64,000 nucleotides of DNA from Mucilaginibacter pineti. GTDB taxonomy: Bacteria; Bacteroidota; Bacteroidia; Sphingobacteriales; Sphingobacteriaceae. The stretch lies in contig NZ_FNAI01000007.1 in assembly GCF_900101875.1 (NCBI RefSeq), positions 186,001 through 250,000 on the forward strand, read 5' to 3'. The notes beneath the pieces were generated by a model, which was not told where the DNA came from, ran no database searches, and was given only the letters and a program-made list of their open reading frames with translations. The position numbers and the translations under genes were made by a program. Shown in pieces: positions 42,040 through 50,327 of the stretch (positions are counted from its first letter, which is position 1; each line of letters begins with the position of its first letter).

Positions 42040-42952
42040 GATTAACAAATACGCGCTTTTAGCGCTTGCTATGGTTGCGGGCTTAACAGCCTGTAAGCAA
42101 AAGGCGGTTAAGTTTTCTACCAAAGATACTTTTCAATCAGGTGAGATAACCCTTGTAGCCGACGAATCATTTGCACCAATTGTAGGCCAGGAGATGTACG
42201 TTTTTAAAAGCCGAAACCGCGATGCCAACCCCACAGTACTTTACCGTACCGAAAACAGGGCGGTAAACATGCTCATGAATGACAGTGTAAGGGCCGTAGT
42301 GTTATCCCGCGATCTGGATACTGCCGAACGTAATGCTTTAATAAAGCAACAGCTTAGTGTTGAGGTAGTGCGTTTTGCTACAGATGCGGTTACTTTAATA
42401 GTAAATAAAACATCTGCAGATACCGTAACTACCGTAAATGAATTAAAAAAGATGCTGAACGGTCAGGCGGGTGTAAATAAAACTATTGTTTTTGACAACC
42501 CAAACTCAAGTTTGGTAAGGTATTTGAAAGAGTTTTCGGGTAATAAGGAATTTAAGCAAAAAAACATTTACGCGCTTAAATCAAATAAAGAAGTTATAAA
42601 ATACGTAAGCGAGCATCCGGATGCCATTGGTATTACCGGTTTTAGCTGGCTCATTGATCCGGATAAAGACTATGCGGATTACGTAAGTAAAGTTAAAATT
42701 GTTGGCGTAAAAGACGAAAACAGCAAGAAGTACCCCAACGAGTACTTTAAACCATCGCAAGAATCGCTTGTCTTAAAACAGTACCCTTTAAGCCGGGGCC
42801 TGTATATGATCAACTGTTCAAGCAAGGTAGGTTTAACAACCGGTTTTACTACGTTTTTAGCCAGCGATGTAGGACAGCGAATTATATTAAGATCGGGATT
42901 ATTGCCCGATTCGATACCCCCAAGGGAAATTAATTTAAAAAGTAAACTATAA
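42026..42952 (+). CDS. PstS-like phosphate-binding lipoprotein
   Basis: A 308-residue lipoprotein: the signal ends GLTACKQ with Cys23 as anchor. The mature part is a periplasmic-binding fold of the PstS type, seen in VADESFAPIVGQEMYVF near the N-terminus and the later SNKEVIKYVSEHPDAIGIT. No pstCAB permease is adjacent. In several Bacteroidetes the same gene is found next to exbBD-tonB, which hints at a role in sensing or binding anions with the TonB system rather than in an ABC importer. The gene start is inside the upstream reading frame. Confidence 0.8.
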   Translation: MMRNKINKYALLALAMVAGLTACKQKAVKFSTKDTFQSGEITLVADESFAPIVGQEMYVFKSRNRDANPTVLYRTENRAVNMLMNDSVRAVVLSRDLDTAERNALIKQQLSVEVVRFATDAVTLIVNKTSADTVTTVNELKKMLNGQAGVNKTIVFDNPNSSLVRYLKEFSGNKEFKQKNIYALKSNKEVIKYVSEHPDAIGITGFSWLIDPDKDYADYVSKVKIVGVKDENSKKYPNEYFKPSQESLVLKQYPLSRGLYMINCSSKVGLTTGFTTFLASDVGQRIILRSGLLPDSIPPREINLKSKL

Positions 42953-42960
42953 TTTTAAAG

Positions 42961-44640
42961 ATGAAAATGATCAGTAAAATAGCTAAAACGACATTAGGAC
43001 TGGTACTTATTGGTTCATCATCAGTTTTTGCGCAGAGTTTAGCCGATGCCAAGAAAGCTATTGATGCCGAGCAGTATCAGAAAGCCAAGTCGATGCTTAA
43101 AAACCTTACGACCACGCAGGCCGATAAGGACGAAAATTTCTTTTACCTGGGTTGGGTGTATGTTAAACAGGACTACTCCGATTCGGCTAAGGTTGCCTTT
43201 AACAAAGGTATTGCCGTAAATCCAAAATCAGGATTAAACTATGCCGGTTTAGGTGCCGCTGCTTTTATTGATAAAGACAGGGCTACCGCAACCACCAATT
43301 TTAACCAGGCTATATCACTTGCAGGTAAAAACGTAAAACCGTTTGTATATGTAGGTAAAGCATATTTATTGCCGCTTACTGCCGATGGTAAAGTAACAAA
43401 AGACGATGCCAGCGCTGCCCTTGCAGTATTGCAAAAAGGTAAAGTTGTAAACCCTAAAGATGTTGAGCTGCTGGTTACCATTGGCGATGCTTACCGTTCA
43501 CAGGTACAAAGCAACGAGGCCTACGCCGCATATTCTGATGCTGCCACGCTTGATCCTAAAAACCCTAATGCAAAAGTTGCAACAGGCGTACTATGGAAAT
43601 TTGCCAACAACTTTGATGGTGCAGAAACACAGTTTAAAGATGCTTTGGCTATTGATCCTAACTTTGGTCCCGCTTACCGCGAATGGGCCGAAACAGATCT
43701 TCGCTGGGCTACAACCGATCCCAAAATGGCATCGGAAAAAGTAAAGCAAGCTGCAGATAATTATAAAAAATACCTGAGCTTAACAGATCTTTCTGTTGAA
43801 TCAAGAATGCGTTATGCCGACTTCCTGATCCAGGCTGGTGATTTTAAAACTTTGCAGGTAGAAGCTACCGCGCTTTCGCAAGCTGCAAATTCAAACTCAA
43901 GGGTATATCGTTACTTAGCTTATTCTGCTTACGAAAACAAGGATTATCCTGCCGGTTTAACCGCTATTAATACCTGGTTTCAAAAAGCCGAGCCTAAGCG
44001 TATCCTTCCGCGCGATTATTTATACAAAGGTCGTTTGGAGATAGCTTCAAATCAGGATTCAGTAGGTATCAACACCCTGAAGAAAGCTTTGGAGCTTGAT
44101 AGCACACAAACAGATGTTTACAGCGAGATAGCCAAGTCGCTTTTCCGTCAAAAGAAATATGTTCAGGCTGGTGATGCTTACAGGACGGCAACACTAAAAG
44201 CGGGTCGTAGCGTTAAGTTAACAGATTACTTTTACGAAGGGATCAGCTACTACTATGGTTATGATGTGAAATTGCCTAATGCCGATACACTGATAGTGAG
44301 AGCAGATAGCGCTTTCAGTTACGTAATGGCAAAGAGCCCTACAACTGCCGATGCTTATTTATACCGCGCCCGTGTTAACGAGCTTAAGGATAAAGACCGT
44401 AACAACATTGTAGGTTATGCCAAACCGTTTTATGAAAAATATATCGAAGTAGTATTGGCTAAAGGCGCACCGGATGATAAAACCAAAAAGGCCCTTGCCG
44501 AATCATACGCTTACTTAGGTACTATTTACGAGTTTAAAGAAAAGGATGAAGTGAAAGCGGCCGAGAACTTTAATAAAGCAAAGGAAAACGATCCTGCAAA
44601 TAAACAGGCAGCAGCTTACTTTGCTAAAAAAACCAAGTAA
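42961..44640 (+). CDS. Exported TPR-repeat protein
   Basis: A 559-residue protein with a signal peptide (cleavage after SSVFAQ, about residue 24). The rest is a series of tetratricopeptide-like repeats (DAKKAIDAEQYQKAKSMLK, FYLGWVYVKQDYSDSAKVAF, NPKSGLNYAGLGAAAF and many others). It has Lys- and Asp-rich loops typical of periplasmic scaffold TPRs. It follows the PstS-like gene by 8 bases in the TonB operon and is the last gene before a strong terminator. It may assemble a complex at the inner surface of the outer membrane. Confidence 0.85.
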   Translation: MKMISKIAKTTLGLVLIGSSSVFAQSLADAKKAIDAEQYQKAKSMLKNLTTTQADKDENFFYLGWVYVKQDYSDSAKVAFNKGIAVNPKSGLNYAGLGAAAFIDKDRATATTNFNQAISLAGKNVKPFVYVGKAYLLPLTADGKVTKDDASAALAVLQKGKVVNPKDVELLVTIGDAYRSQVQSNEAYAAYSDAATLDPKNPNAKVATGVLWKFANNFDGAETQFKDALAIDPNFGPAYREWAETDLRWATTDPKMASEKVKQAADNYKKYLSLTDLSVESRMRYADFLIQAGDFKTLQVEATALSQAANSNSRVYRYLAYSAYENKDYPAGLTAINTWFQKAEPKRILPRDYLYKGRLEIASNQDSVGINTLKKALELDSTQTDVYSEIAKSLFRQKKYVQAGDAYRTATLKAGRSVKLTDYFYEGISYYYGYDVKLPNADTLIVRADSAFSYVMAKSPTTADAYLYRARVNELKDKDRNNIVGYAKPFYEKYIEVVLAKGAPDDKTKKALAESYAYLGTIYEFKEKDEVKAAENFNKAKENDPANKQAAAYFAKKTK

Positions 44641-44720
44641 TTGAATTGTTGTTAAGAATATGAGGCAAAGCGTAAGGATTTGATAACCTGGGCAGCTTAA
44701 TTCTTAATTTTAAATAAAAT

Positions 44721-44752
44721 AAAAAAGGCCTCTTGCAAAAGAGGCCTTTTTT
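44721..44752 (+). terminator. Terminator of the TonB operon
   Basis: AAAAAAGGCCTCTT and AAGAGGCCTTTTTT form a perfect stem with a short loop and a T-run. It ends 28 bases before the nuoA start and separates the TonB and nuo operons. Confidence 0.9.
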
Positions 44753-44768
44753 ATTGTTTATCCATTAC

Positions 44769-44776
44769 TATATTTG
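44769..44776 (+). promoter_or_regulatory. Candidate -7 box for the nuo operon
   Basis: TATATTTG matches TAnnTTTG and lies just 4 bases before the nuoA ATG, directly after the upstream terminator. Transcription would start at or very near the start codon. Confidence 0.4.
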
Positions 44777-44780
44777 CAGC

Positions 44781-45155
44781 ATGGAAGCAGCACAAAGTTT
44801 ACCGGTTAATTATTTACCCATTATATTTCAAATGATAGTGGCCCTGGGTTTTGTGGTAACAACAATGTTTGTAACACACAAAATTGGCCCTAAGCGTAAA
44901 ACTAAAGATAAGCTTACCCCTTTTGAGTCGGGTATTGAGGTTGTGGGTAATGCCCGTACACCTATCTCCATTAAATACTTCCTGGTAGCCATACTGTTTG
45001 TATTGTTTGATGTGGAGGTAATTTTCATGTATCCATGGGCCGTTAATTTTAAGGCAATGGGCACAAATGGCATGATAGAAATGTTCATTTTTATGGCCAC
45101 ACTTTTATTAGGTTTTATATACGTAATTAAAAAAGGCGCATTAGACTGGGACTAA
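44781..45155 (+). CDS. nuoA: NADH-quinone oxidoreductase subunit A
   Basis: A 124-residue membrane subunit with three helices. The loop KLTPFESGIEVVGNARTP and the motif FLVAILFVLFDVEVIFMYPWA are diagnostic; the acidic residues of the latter lie at the quinone-module interface. The upstream frame overlaps the terminator, so the ATG at MEAAQSLP is chosen. It heads the nuo operon. A repeat-filled gap of 249 bases separates it from nuoB. Confidence 0.95.
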   Translation: MEAAQSLPVNYLPIIFQMIVALGFVVTTMFVTHKIGPKRKTKDKLTPFESGIEVVGNARTPISIKYFLVAILFVLFDVEVIFMYPWAVNFKAMGTNGMIEMFIFMATLLLGFIYVIKKGALDWD

Positions 45156-45157
45156 TC

Positions 45158-45272
45158 GGCCCCACCCAGCCCTTCCCAAAAGGGAGGGCTATAACATCTA
45201 TGGTTCTTTGATAATTACTTTAAAAACAGGGTTTTCAAAAGTCTCCCCTGTTGGGGGAGATTTAGAGGGGGC
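45158..45272. repeat. Composite element in the nuoA-nuoB gap
   Basis: Left part: a stem-loop AGCCC.TCCC AAAA GGGAGGGCT at about 45168-45190. Right part at 45232-45272: an AAGTCTC..CC word followed by a 20-base block (GGGGGAGATTTAG...). Both parts recur in the nuoK-nuoL gap. The two parts together can also pair imperfectly as inverted repeats of GCCCCC-type words. Confidence 0.65.
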
Positions 45273-45404
45273 TCTTACTAAGTTTAGAACGATTCTAAAT
45301 ATAGCCTCAACCTGTGCATAGTGTACCTTTTACATCGTTATTATTGTAAATTTGCCGTCACTATCCTGCTTTACGGATAGTGATTTTTCTATTAATATAG
45401 TTCA

Positions 45405-45947
45405 ATGAGTGATATTCAAATAGTTGATGCCCCTGCTGGAGTAGAAGGCGCCGGATTTTTTGCTACCTCGCTTGATAAAGTAATAGGTTTAGCACGCTCA
45501 AACTCATTATGGCCCCTGCCGTTTGCCACCTCATGCTGCGGCATTGAGTTTATGGCTACAATGGCATCTCATTATGATCTTTCGCGTTTTGGAGCCGAGC
45601 GTTTAAGCTTTTCGCCACGCCAGGCCGATCTGTTAATGGTTATGGGTACCATCGCCAAAAAAATGGCCCCGGTACTGCGCCAGGTTTACCTGCAAATGGC
45701 CGAGCCACGTTGGGTTATGGCTGTTGGTGCCTGCGCATCAAGCGGCGGTATATTTGATACATACTCTGTATTGCAGGGTATAGATGAGGTTATCCCGGTT
45801 GATGTTTACGTGCCCGGTTGCCCGCCCCGCCCAGAAGCTATTATCGATGGCTTTATCAACATTCAAAAGCTGGTACAAACAGAAACGCTTCGCAGAAGAA
45901 ACGAACCTAAGTACCAGGAATTATTAGCTAAATACGGAATCCAATAA
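45405..45947 (+). CDS. nuoB: NADH-quinone oxidoreductase subunit B
   Basis: A 180-residue peripheral-arm subunit that holds cluster N2, the direct electron donor to quinone. The cysteines are seen in SCCGIEFMA, in VGACASSGG and in VYVPGCPPRPEAI, giving the tandem CC plus two later Cys pattern. A TAAATTTG word lies upstream near 45345 and a palindrome CACTATCC..GGATAGTG near 45360, so a secondary promoter is possible. The stop codon overlaps the nuoC start by one base. Confidence 0.97.
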   Translation: MSDIQIVDAPAGVEGAGFFATSLDKVIGLARSNSLWPLPFATSCCGIEFMATMASHYDLSRFGAERLSFSPRQADLLMVMGTIAKKMAPVLRQVYLQMAEPRWVMAVGACASSGGIFDTYSVLQGIDEVIPVDVYVPGCPPRPEAIIDGFINIQKLVQTETLRRRNEPKYQELLAKYGIQ

Positions 45948-46453
45948 TGGCTAAGATACCCAACGAAGAGCTTTTAAAAAGAATTGCCGAAAATTTCAGC
46001 GACAAGGTAACCACAGTAGGCGAACCTTACGGTTTGCTAACCGTTGAAACCACCCGCGACCAGATCATCGGTCTGCTTACTTTTTTAAAGACCGACGCAG
46101 CCCTGAAGTTTATATTTTTAACAGATATTACCGCAATACACTATCCCGAGCAGGAAGGCAAAGAGATTGGCGTTATATACCATTTGCACAGTCTTACCAC
46201 CAACACCCGCATCAGGATAAAAGTATTTTTGGCCGATGGTGATGTGCACATCCCAACAGCTACCGTACTTTGGAACGGTGCCAACTGGATGGAGCGCGAA
46301 ACGTATGACTTTTTCGGGGTTATATTTGACGGCCACCCCGATTTGCGCCGCATTTTAAATGTGGATGATATGACCGCTTTCCCGATGCGTAAGGAGTTTC
46401 CGCTGGAAGATCCTAACCGGGTTGACAAAAAAGATTACTTCTTCGGAAGATAA
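45947..46453 (+). CDS. nuoC: NADH-quinone oxidoreductase subunit C
   Basis: A 168-residue 30-kDa-type subunit of the quinone module. The typical core YHLHSLTTNTRIRIK and WMERETYDFFGVIFDGHPDLRRIL is present. It is separate from nuoD, unlike the fused NuoCD of enterobacteria. It begins at the last base of nuoB (overlap) and is followed by a palindrome-filled gap before nuoD. Confidence 0.96.
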   Translation: MAKIPNEELLKRIAENFSDKVTTVGEPYGLLTVETTRDQIIGLLTFLKTDAALKFIFLTDITAIHYPEQEGKEIGVIYHLHSLTTNTRIRIKVFLADGDVHIPTATVLWNGANWMERETYDFFGVIFDGHPDLRRILNVDDMTAFPMRKEFPLEDPNRVDKKDYFFGR

Positions 46454-46461
46454 CATATATA

Positions 46462-46550
46462 GATTTTAGATTTGAGACATGAGATTTGAGACCATTTCCT
46501 TTACAGGTAGCAATTCAAAATCTTATATCTCACGTCTCAAATCTCATATC
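46462..46550. repeat. Palindrome in the nuoC-nuoD gap (word GATTTGAGA)
   Basis: Arms at 46468-46491 and 46521-46544 match at 21 of 24 positions in inverted orientation with a 29-base loop. Each arm repeats AGATTTGAG/GAGATTTGAG words. Confidence 0.75.
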
Positions 46551-46570
46551 TAAATTAACAATTTATACTG

Positions 46571-47782
46571 ATGCAAAATCATCCTGTATATACAGATAAC
46601 GATCCGCAAAACGAGCTATCGACCCTAAACCTGGGCCCAACACACCCTGCAACCCACGGTGTGTTTCAAAACGTGCTGCAGCTTGATGGCGAAAGAATTG
46701 TAAGCGGCGTATCAACCATTGGCTACATTCACCGCGCGTTTGAAAAAATTGCCGAACACAGGCCGTTTTACCAGATAACCCCATTAACCGACAGGTTGAA
46801 CTACTGCTCGTCGCCCATAAACAATATGGGATGGCATATGACGGTAGAAAAACTGCTGGGCATCACCACCCCAAAACGTGTTGATTACCTGCGCGTAATT
46901 GTAATGGAGCTGGCCCGTATCTCTGACCACATTATTTGCAACGGTGTATTGGGTGTAGATACAGGTGCTTTCACGGGTTTCCTGTACATGATGGAATTCC
47001 GTGAGGCTATTTATGAAATTTATGAAGAGGTGTGCGGAAGCCGCCTTACTACCAATATTGGCCGCATAGGCGGTTTCGAACGTAACTTTAACGCCATTGC
47101 CTTTGCAAAGCTGCGTAAGTTTTTAAAGGATTTCCCTAAAACCCTTAAAGAGTTTGAAAGCCTGTTTAACCGCAACCGTATTTTTGTTGACAGGACCAAG
47201 GATGTTGCCGCAGTAACGCCCGAAGAAGCATTAAGCTACAGCTGGACGGGGCCCATTTTGCGTGCCACCGGTGTTGATTATGATGTAAGGGTAATGGAAC
47301 CATACTCGTCATATGAGGAGTTTGAGTTTGAAGTACCCGTAGGTCCTAACGGTGATGTTTACAGCCGCTTTTTGGTACGTAACGAAGAAATGTGGCAAAG
47401 CATGCGCATAATTGAGCAGGCGCTAACCAAACTGGAAAAAGAACCAACGGATATATTCCACGCGGATGTACCGGAGTTTTATCTGCCTCCAAAAGAAGAT
47501 GTTTATAATAACATGGAAGCCCTCATTTATCACTTTAAAATTGTGATGGGCGAGATCCCGACACCAAATACCGAGGTTTATCATTCTGTAGAAGGTGCCA
47601 ACGGCGAGTTGGGCTTTTATTTAGTGAACGATGGCGGGCGCAGCCCATACCGTTTGCATTTCCGCAGGCCAAGCTTCATCAATTACCAGATGTATGCCCC
47701 AATGAGCCGCGGTATGTTATTATCAGATGCAATTATTAACATGAGTAGTTTAAACGTTATAGCCGGAGAATTAGATGCTTAG
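46571..47782 (+). CDS. nuoD: NADH-quinone oxidoreductase subunit D
   Basis: A 403-residue 49-kDa-type subunit that lines the quinone site with NuoB. LGPTHPATHGVFQNVL with its invariant His, GYIHRAFEKIAE and a conserved SCSP-like NYCSSPINN region are present. EGANGELGFYLVNDGG and YRLHFRRPSFINYQ close the C-terminus. The last 8 bases overlap nuoE, so translation of nuoE is coupled to it. Confidence 0.97.
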   Translation: MQNHPVYTDNDPQNELSTLNLGPTHPATHGVFQNVLQLDGERIVSGVSTIGYIHRAFEKIAEHRPFYQITPLTDRLNYCSSPINNMGWHMTVEKLLGITTPKRVDYLRVIVMELARISDHIICNGVLGVDTGAFTGFLYMMEFREAIYEIYEEVCGSRLTTNIGRIGGFERNFNAIAFAKLRKFLKDFPKTLKEFESLFNRNRIFVDRTKDVAAVTPEEALSYSWTGPILRATGVDYDVRVMEPYSSYEEFEFEVPVGPNGDVYSRFLVRNEEMWQSMRIIEQALTKLEKEPTDIFHADVPEFYLPPKEDVYNNMEALIYHFKIVMGEIPTPNTEVYHSVEGANGELGFYLVNDGGRSPYRLHFRRPSFINYQMYAPMSRGMLLSDAIINMSSLNVIAGELDA

Positions 47783-48299
47783 AGTTGAAGATGCTCAGGT
47801 TTCGGTTGAGTTTACGCCGGAACTGCTGAATAAATTTGCCGATATAGTTTCCCGCTATCCAGCCGGAAAACAAAAATCGGGCTTGCTGCCTATACTGCAC
47901 GAAACCCAGGCCGTTTTTGGCTGGTTAAGTGTAGATGCTATGGATAAAGTTGCCAAGTACCTTGATATTTTACCTATCGAAGTGTACGAGGTGGCATCAT
48001 TTTATAGCATGTACTTTTTAAGGCCGCAAGGTAAATACGTGCTGGAAGTATGCCGTACCAGCGGCTGCTGCCTGGTAGGTGCCGAAAAGATCATGGATCA
48101 TATAGAGGCCAAACTGGGTGTTAAAGAAGGTGAAGTTACTGCCGATGGCCTGTTTAGCTGGCGCGGTGTGGAGTGCCTTGCAGCATGTGGCTTTGGCCCC
48201 GTACTGCAAATAGGCCCTGAATATACTTTTTACGAAAACCTTACCAATGAATCGGTTGATACACTGATTGGGAATTTGAAAAAAGGAATTAAGGAATAA
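47775..48299 (+). CDS. nuoE: NADH-quinone oxidoreductase subunit E
   Basis: A 174-residue 24-kDa-type subunit with the [2Fe-2S] cluster N1a. The ligands lie in VCRTSGCCLVGAEK and VECLAACGFGP. The thioredoxin-like fold and the KSGLLPILHETQAVFGWL N-terminus are as expected. It partners NuoF in the NADH-oxidising module. A repeat-filled gap of 208 bases separates it from nuoF. Confidence 0.96.
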   Translation: MLRVEDAQVSVEFTPELLNKFADIVSRYPAGKQKSGLLPILHETQAVFGWLSVDAMDKVAKYLDILPIEVYEVASFYSMYFLRPQGKYVLEVCRTSGCCLVGAEKIMDHIEAKLGVKEGEVTADGLFSWRGVECLAACGFGPVLQIGPEYTFYENLTNESVDTLIGNLKKGIKE

Positions 48300-48507
48300 G
48301 GACTTTTGGGACTTGTTGGACTTTAGGACAAAAGGACTTTAAGACAAAGAACGAAAGACTGTAGGACAAAAGATAAAAGATCTCGCTCCACCTCGTAATG
48401 ACGGAGGCGGAAATAGAGTTTAGAGTTTCAACATTAGAATTTTAACCTTTAGAGTTTAGAATTTTAAAAATTAGATATTAGAATTTAGATATTAGAATTT
48501 AAGACAA
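48300..48507. repeat. Word-repeat gap between nuoE and nuoF
   Basis: The first half reiterates GGACTTT/GGACAAA words. The second half reiterates TTTAGA and ATTAGAAT words and ends with an exact 14-base tandem duplication at 48471-48498, ten bases before the nuoF ATG. A CGTAATGACGGAGG word lies between the halves. No long inverted pairing was seen, in contrast to other gaps. Confidence 0.6.
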
Positions 48508-49869
48508 ATGGGTCGCAAATTACTTTTAGAACATATAAACGTACCCGGCATCAACACATTTGATGTTTACCGCTCAAAAGGCGGTTATGCATCTGTGGAG
48601 AAGGCACTGAAAACCATGTCGCCCGAGGCGGTGGTTGAGGAAGTGAAGAAGTCGGGCTTACGTGGCCGCGGCGGCGCGGGTTTTCCTACCGGGATGAAGT
48701 GGAGCTTTTTGGCCAAGCCAGAGGGTGTGGCACGTTACCTGGTTTGCAACGCCGATGAATCTGAACCCGGTACTTTTAAAGACCGTTACCTGATGACCTA
48801 TATCCCTCACCTGTTAATTGAGGGGATGATCACATCGAGCTTTGCATTGGGCGCCAATACCTCATTCATATACGTTCGTGGCGAAATGATGCCGCAGATC
48901 CGCATACTGGAAAGGGCCATTGCCGAAGCAAAAGCAAAAGGATTTTTAGGAAAAAACATATTAGGATCTGGTTACGACCTGGAACTTTACGTACAACCCG
49001 GCGGCGGCGCTTACATCTGCGGTGAAGAAACTGCGTTGTTAGAGTCGCTGGAAGGCAAACGTGGTAATCCGCGTATAAAACCACCATTCCCGGCTATTGC
49101 GGGTTTGTATGGCTGCCCAACAGTGGTAAACAATGTTGAATCAATTGCGGCAGTAGTGCCCATCATAAACGAAGGTGGCGACGAATATGCCAAATTAGGT
49201 ATCGGCCGCAGTACAGGCACCAAGCTTATCTCTGCCGGTGGTAACCTTAAAAAACCGGGTGTATATGAAATAGACCTTGGCCTGCCCGTTGAAGAATTTT
49301 TATACAGCGACGAATATTGCGGTGGCATAGCCAACGGCAAACGCCTAAAAGCGGTTGTTGCAGGTGGTTCATCGGTGCCAATTTTACCGGCTAACCTTAT
49401 CCTGAAAACCCTTAACAACGAACCGCGACTGATGAGCTATGAATCATTGGCCGATGGTGGTTTTGTAAGTGGTACCATGATGGGATCTGGCGGTTTTATT
49501 GCTTATGACGAGGATGCGTGTATTGTACGTAATACCTGGAATTTCGCCCGTTTTTACCACCATGAAAGCTGCGGACAATGTTCGCCTTGCCGTGAAGGTA
49601 CCGGATGGATGGAAAAAGTATTACACCGCCTGGAGCATGGTCATGGTAAAATGAGCGACATGGACCTGCTGGTTGATGTATCTAAAAAGATTGAAGGAAA
49701 CACAATTTGTCCGCTTGGCGATGCGGCAGCCTGGCCTGTAGCCAGTGCTATCCGTCACTTCAGGGATGAATTTGAATGGCATGTAAGCAACGGAGCCGAA
49801 GCGGTAACAAGGAACTACGGACTGGCACATTATGCCGATCCCTTGCCTAAGCCCGAGGTTGTTGCATAA
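48508..49869 (+). CDS. nuoF: NADH-quinone oxidoreductase subunit F
   Basis: A 453-residue 51-kDa-type subunit that binds NADH and FMN and carries cluster N3. GLRGRGGAGFPTGMKW is the NADH-binding region and ESEPGTFKDR part of the FMN site. ESCGQCSPCREGTGWM with TICPLGD supplies the four cysteines of the [4Fe-4S] cluster. Normal length. It is followed by the S23/IVS insertion and then nuoG. Confidence 0.97.
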   Translation: MGRKLLLEHINVPGINTFDVYRSKGGYASVEKALKTMSPEAVVEEVKKSGLRGRGGAGFPTGMKWSFLAKPEGVARYLVCNADESEPGTFKDRYLMTYIPHLLIEGMITSSFALGANTSFIYVRGEMMPQIRILERAIAEAKAKGFLGKNILGSGYDLELYVQPGGGAYICGEETALLESLEGKRGNPRIKPPFPAIAGLYGCPTVVNNVESIAAVVPIINEGGDEYAKLGIGRSTGTKLISAGGNLKKPGVYEIDLGLPVEEFLYSDEYCGGIANGKRLKAVVAGGSSVPILPANLILKTLNNEPRLMSYESLADGGFVSGTMMGSGGFIAYDEDACIVRNTWNFARFYHHESCGQCSPCREGTGWMEKVLHRLEHGHGKMSDMDLLVDVSKKIEGNTICPLGDAAAWPVASAIRHFRDEFEWHVSNGAEAVTRNYGLAHYADPLPKPEVVA

Positions 49870-49871
49870 AT

Positions 49872-50322
49872 AAGTCAAAATTAAAAAGTAAAAATTCAAA
49901 AACAGGAAGCATTGATTGAAAAGCCTTATGACATCAAACACAGATGTTATCAATTCTCGAAAGAGTTAGTGCAATTCATATCAACAGCTAAATACGAAAG
50001 AATATACTTTTCAATTTTTGACCAGCTGCTGAGAAGTGGAACTTCGATTGGAGCAAATATAGTAGAGGCAAAGTCGGGCAGTTCGACTAAAGATTTTAAG
50101 AAGTTTTACATTATAGCTCTTAAATCTGCCAATGAAACAAAATACTGGCTATGTCTATTGAGAGACACGGTATTGCAAACTGAAAAAGAACAACTAAATA
50201 AGTTGCTGAATGAAGCTGATGAAATATCCAAAATCATCGCATCTATTATCATCAACCTTAAAAGTGAATAATTAGGTCCGTTCAAGAGTAATTTTTGACT
50301 TTTGAATTTTTAATTTTGACTT
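49872..50322. mobile_element. Putative S23/IVS element inserted between nuoF and nuoG
   Basis: A 451-base unit bounded by a perfect 16-base inverted repeat (AAGTCAAAATTAAAAA at 49872-49887 and its complement at 50307-50322). A second, overlapping 12-base inverted word lies at 49890-49901 and 50300-50311. Nearly all the interior is one gene of the four-helix-bundle S23/IVS family. The left end begins 3 bases after the nuoF stop and the right end 5 bases before the nuoG ATG. Whether it can move is unknown. Confidence 0.55.
49912..50271 (+). CDS. S23/IVS four-helix-bundle protein
   Basis: A 119-residue helical protein of the family first seen in 23S rRNA intervening sequences (S23, TIGR02436) and related to the accessory Avd protein of diversity-generating retroelements. 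The family core QLLRSGTSIGANIVEA lies at residues 38-53, followed by DFKKFYIIALKSANETKYWLCLL. The rest is helical up to the C-terminus. The start appears to be TTG; no ATG is nearby. The biochemical function is not known. It lies in frame with the operon direction between nuoF and nuoG and is enclosed by inverted repeats. Confidence 0.85.
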   Translation: MIEKPYDIKHRCYQFSKELVQFISTAKYERIYFSIFDQLLRSGTSIGANIVEAKSGSSTKDFKKFYIIALKSANETKYWLCLLRDTVLQTEKEQLNKLLNEADEISKIIASIIINLKSE

Positions 50323-50327
50323 AAAAG

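Noticed and set aside
44733..44780. Upstream extension of nuoA
   Set aside because: Overlaps the perfect terminator of the preceding operon; NuoA family begins near the ATG at 44781.
48300..48507. Possible small RNA or tRNA in the nuoE-nuoF gap
   Set aside because: No cloverleaf or conserved tRNA words; only reiterated A/T-rich words.
49621..49953. 110-codon minus-strand frame over the end of nuoF
   Set aside because: Shadow of nuoF and of the S23 element in another frame.
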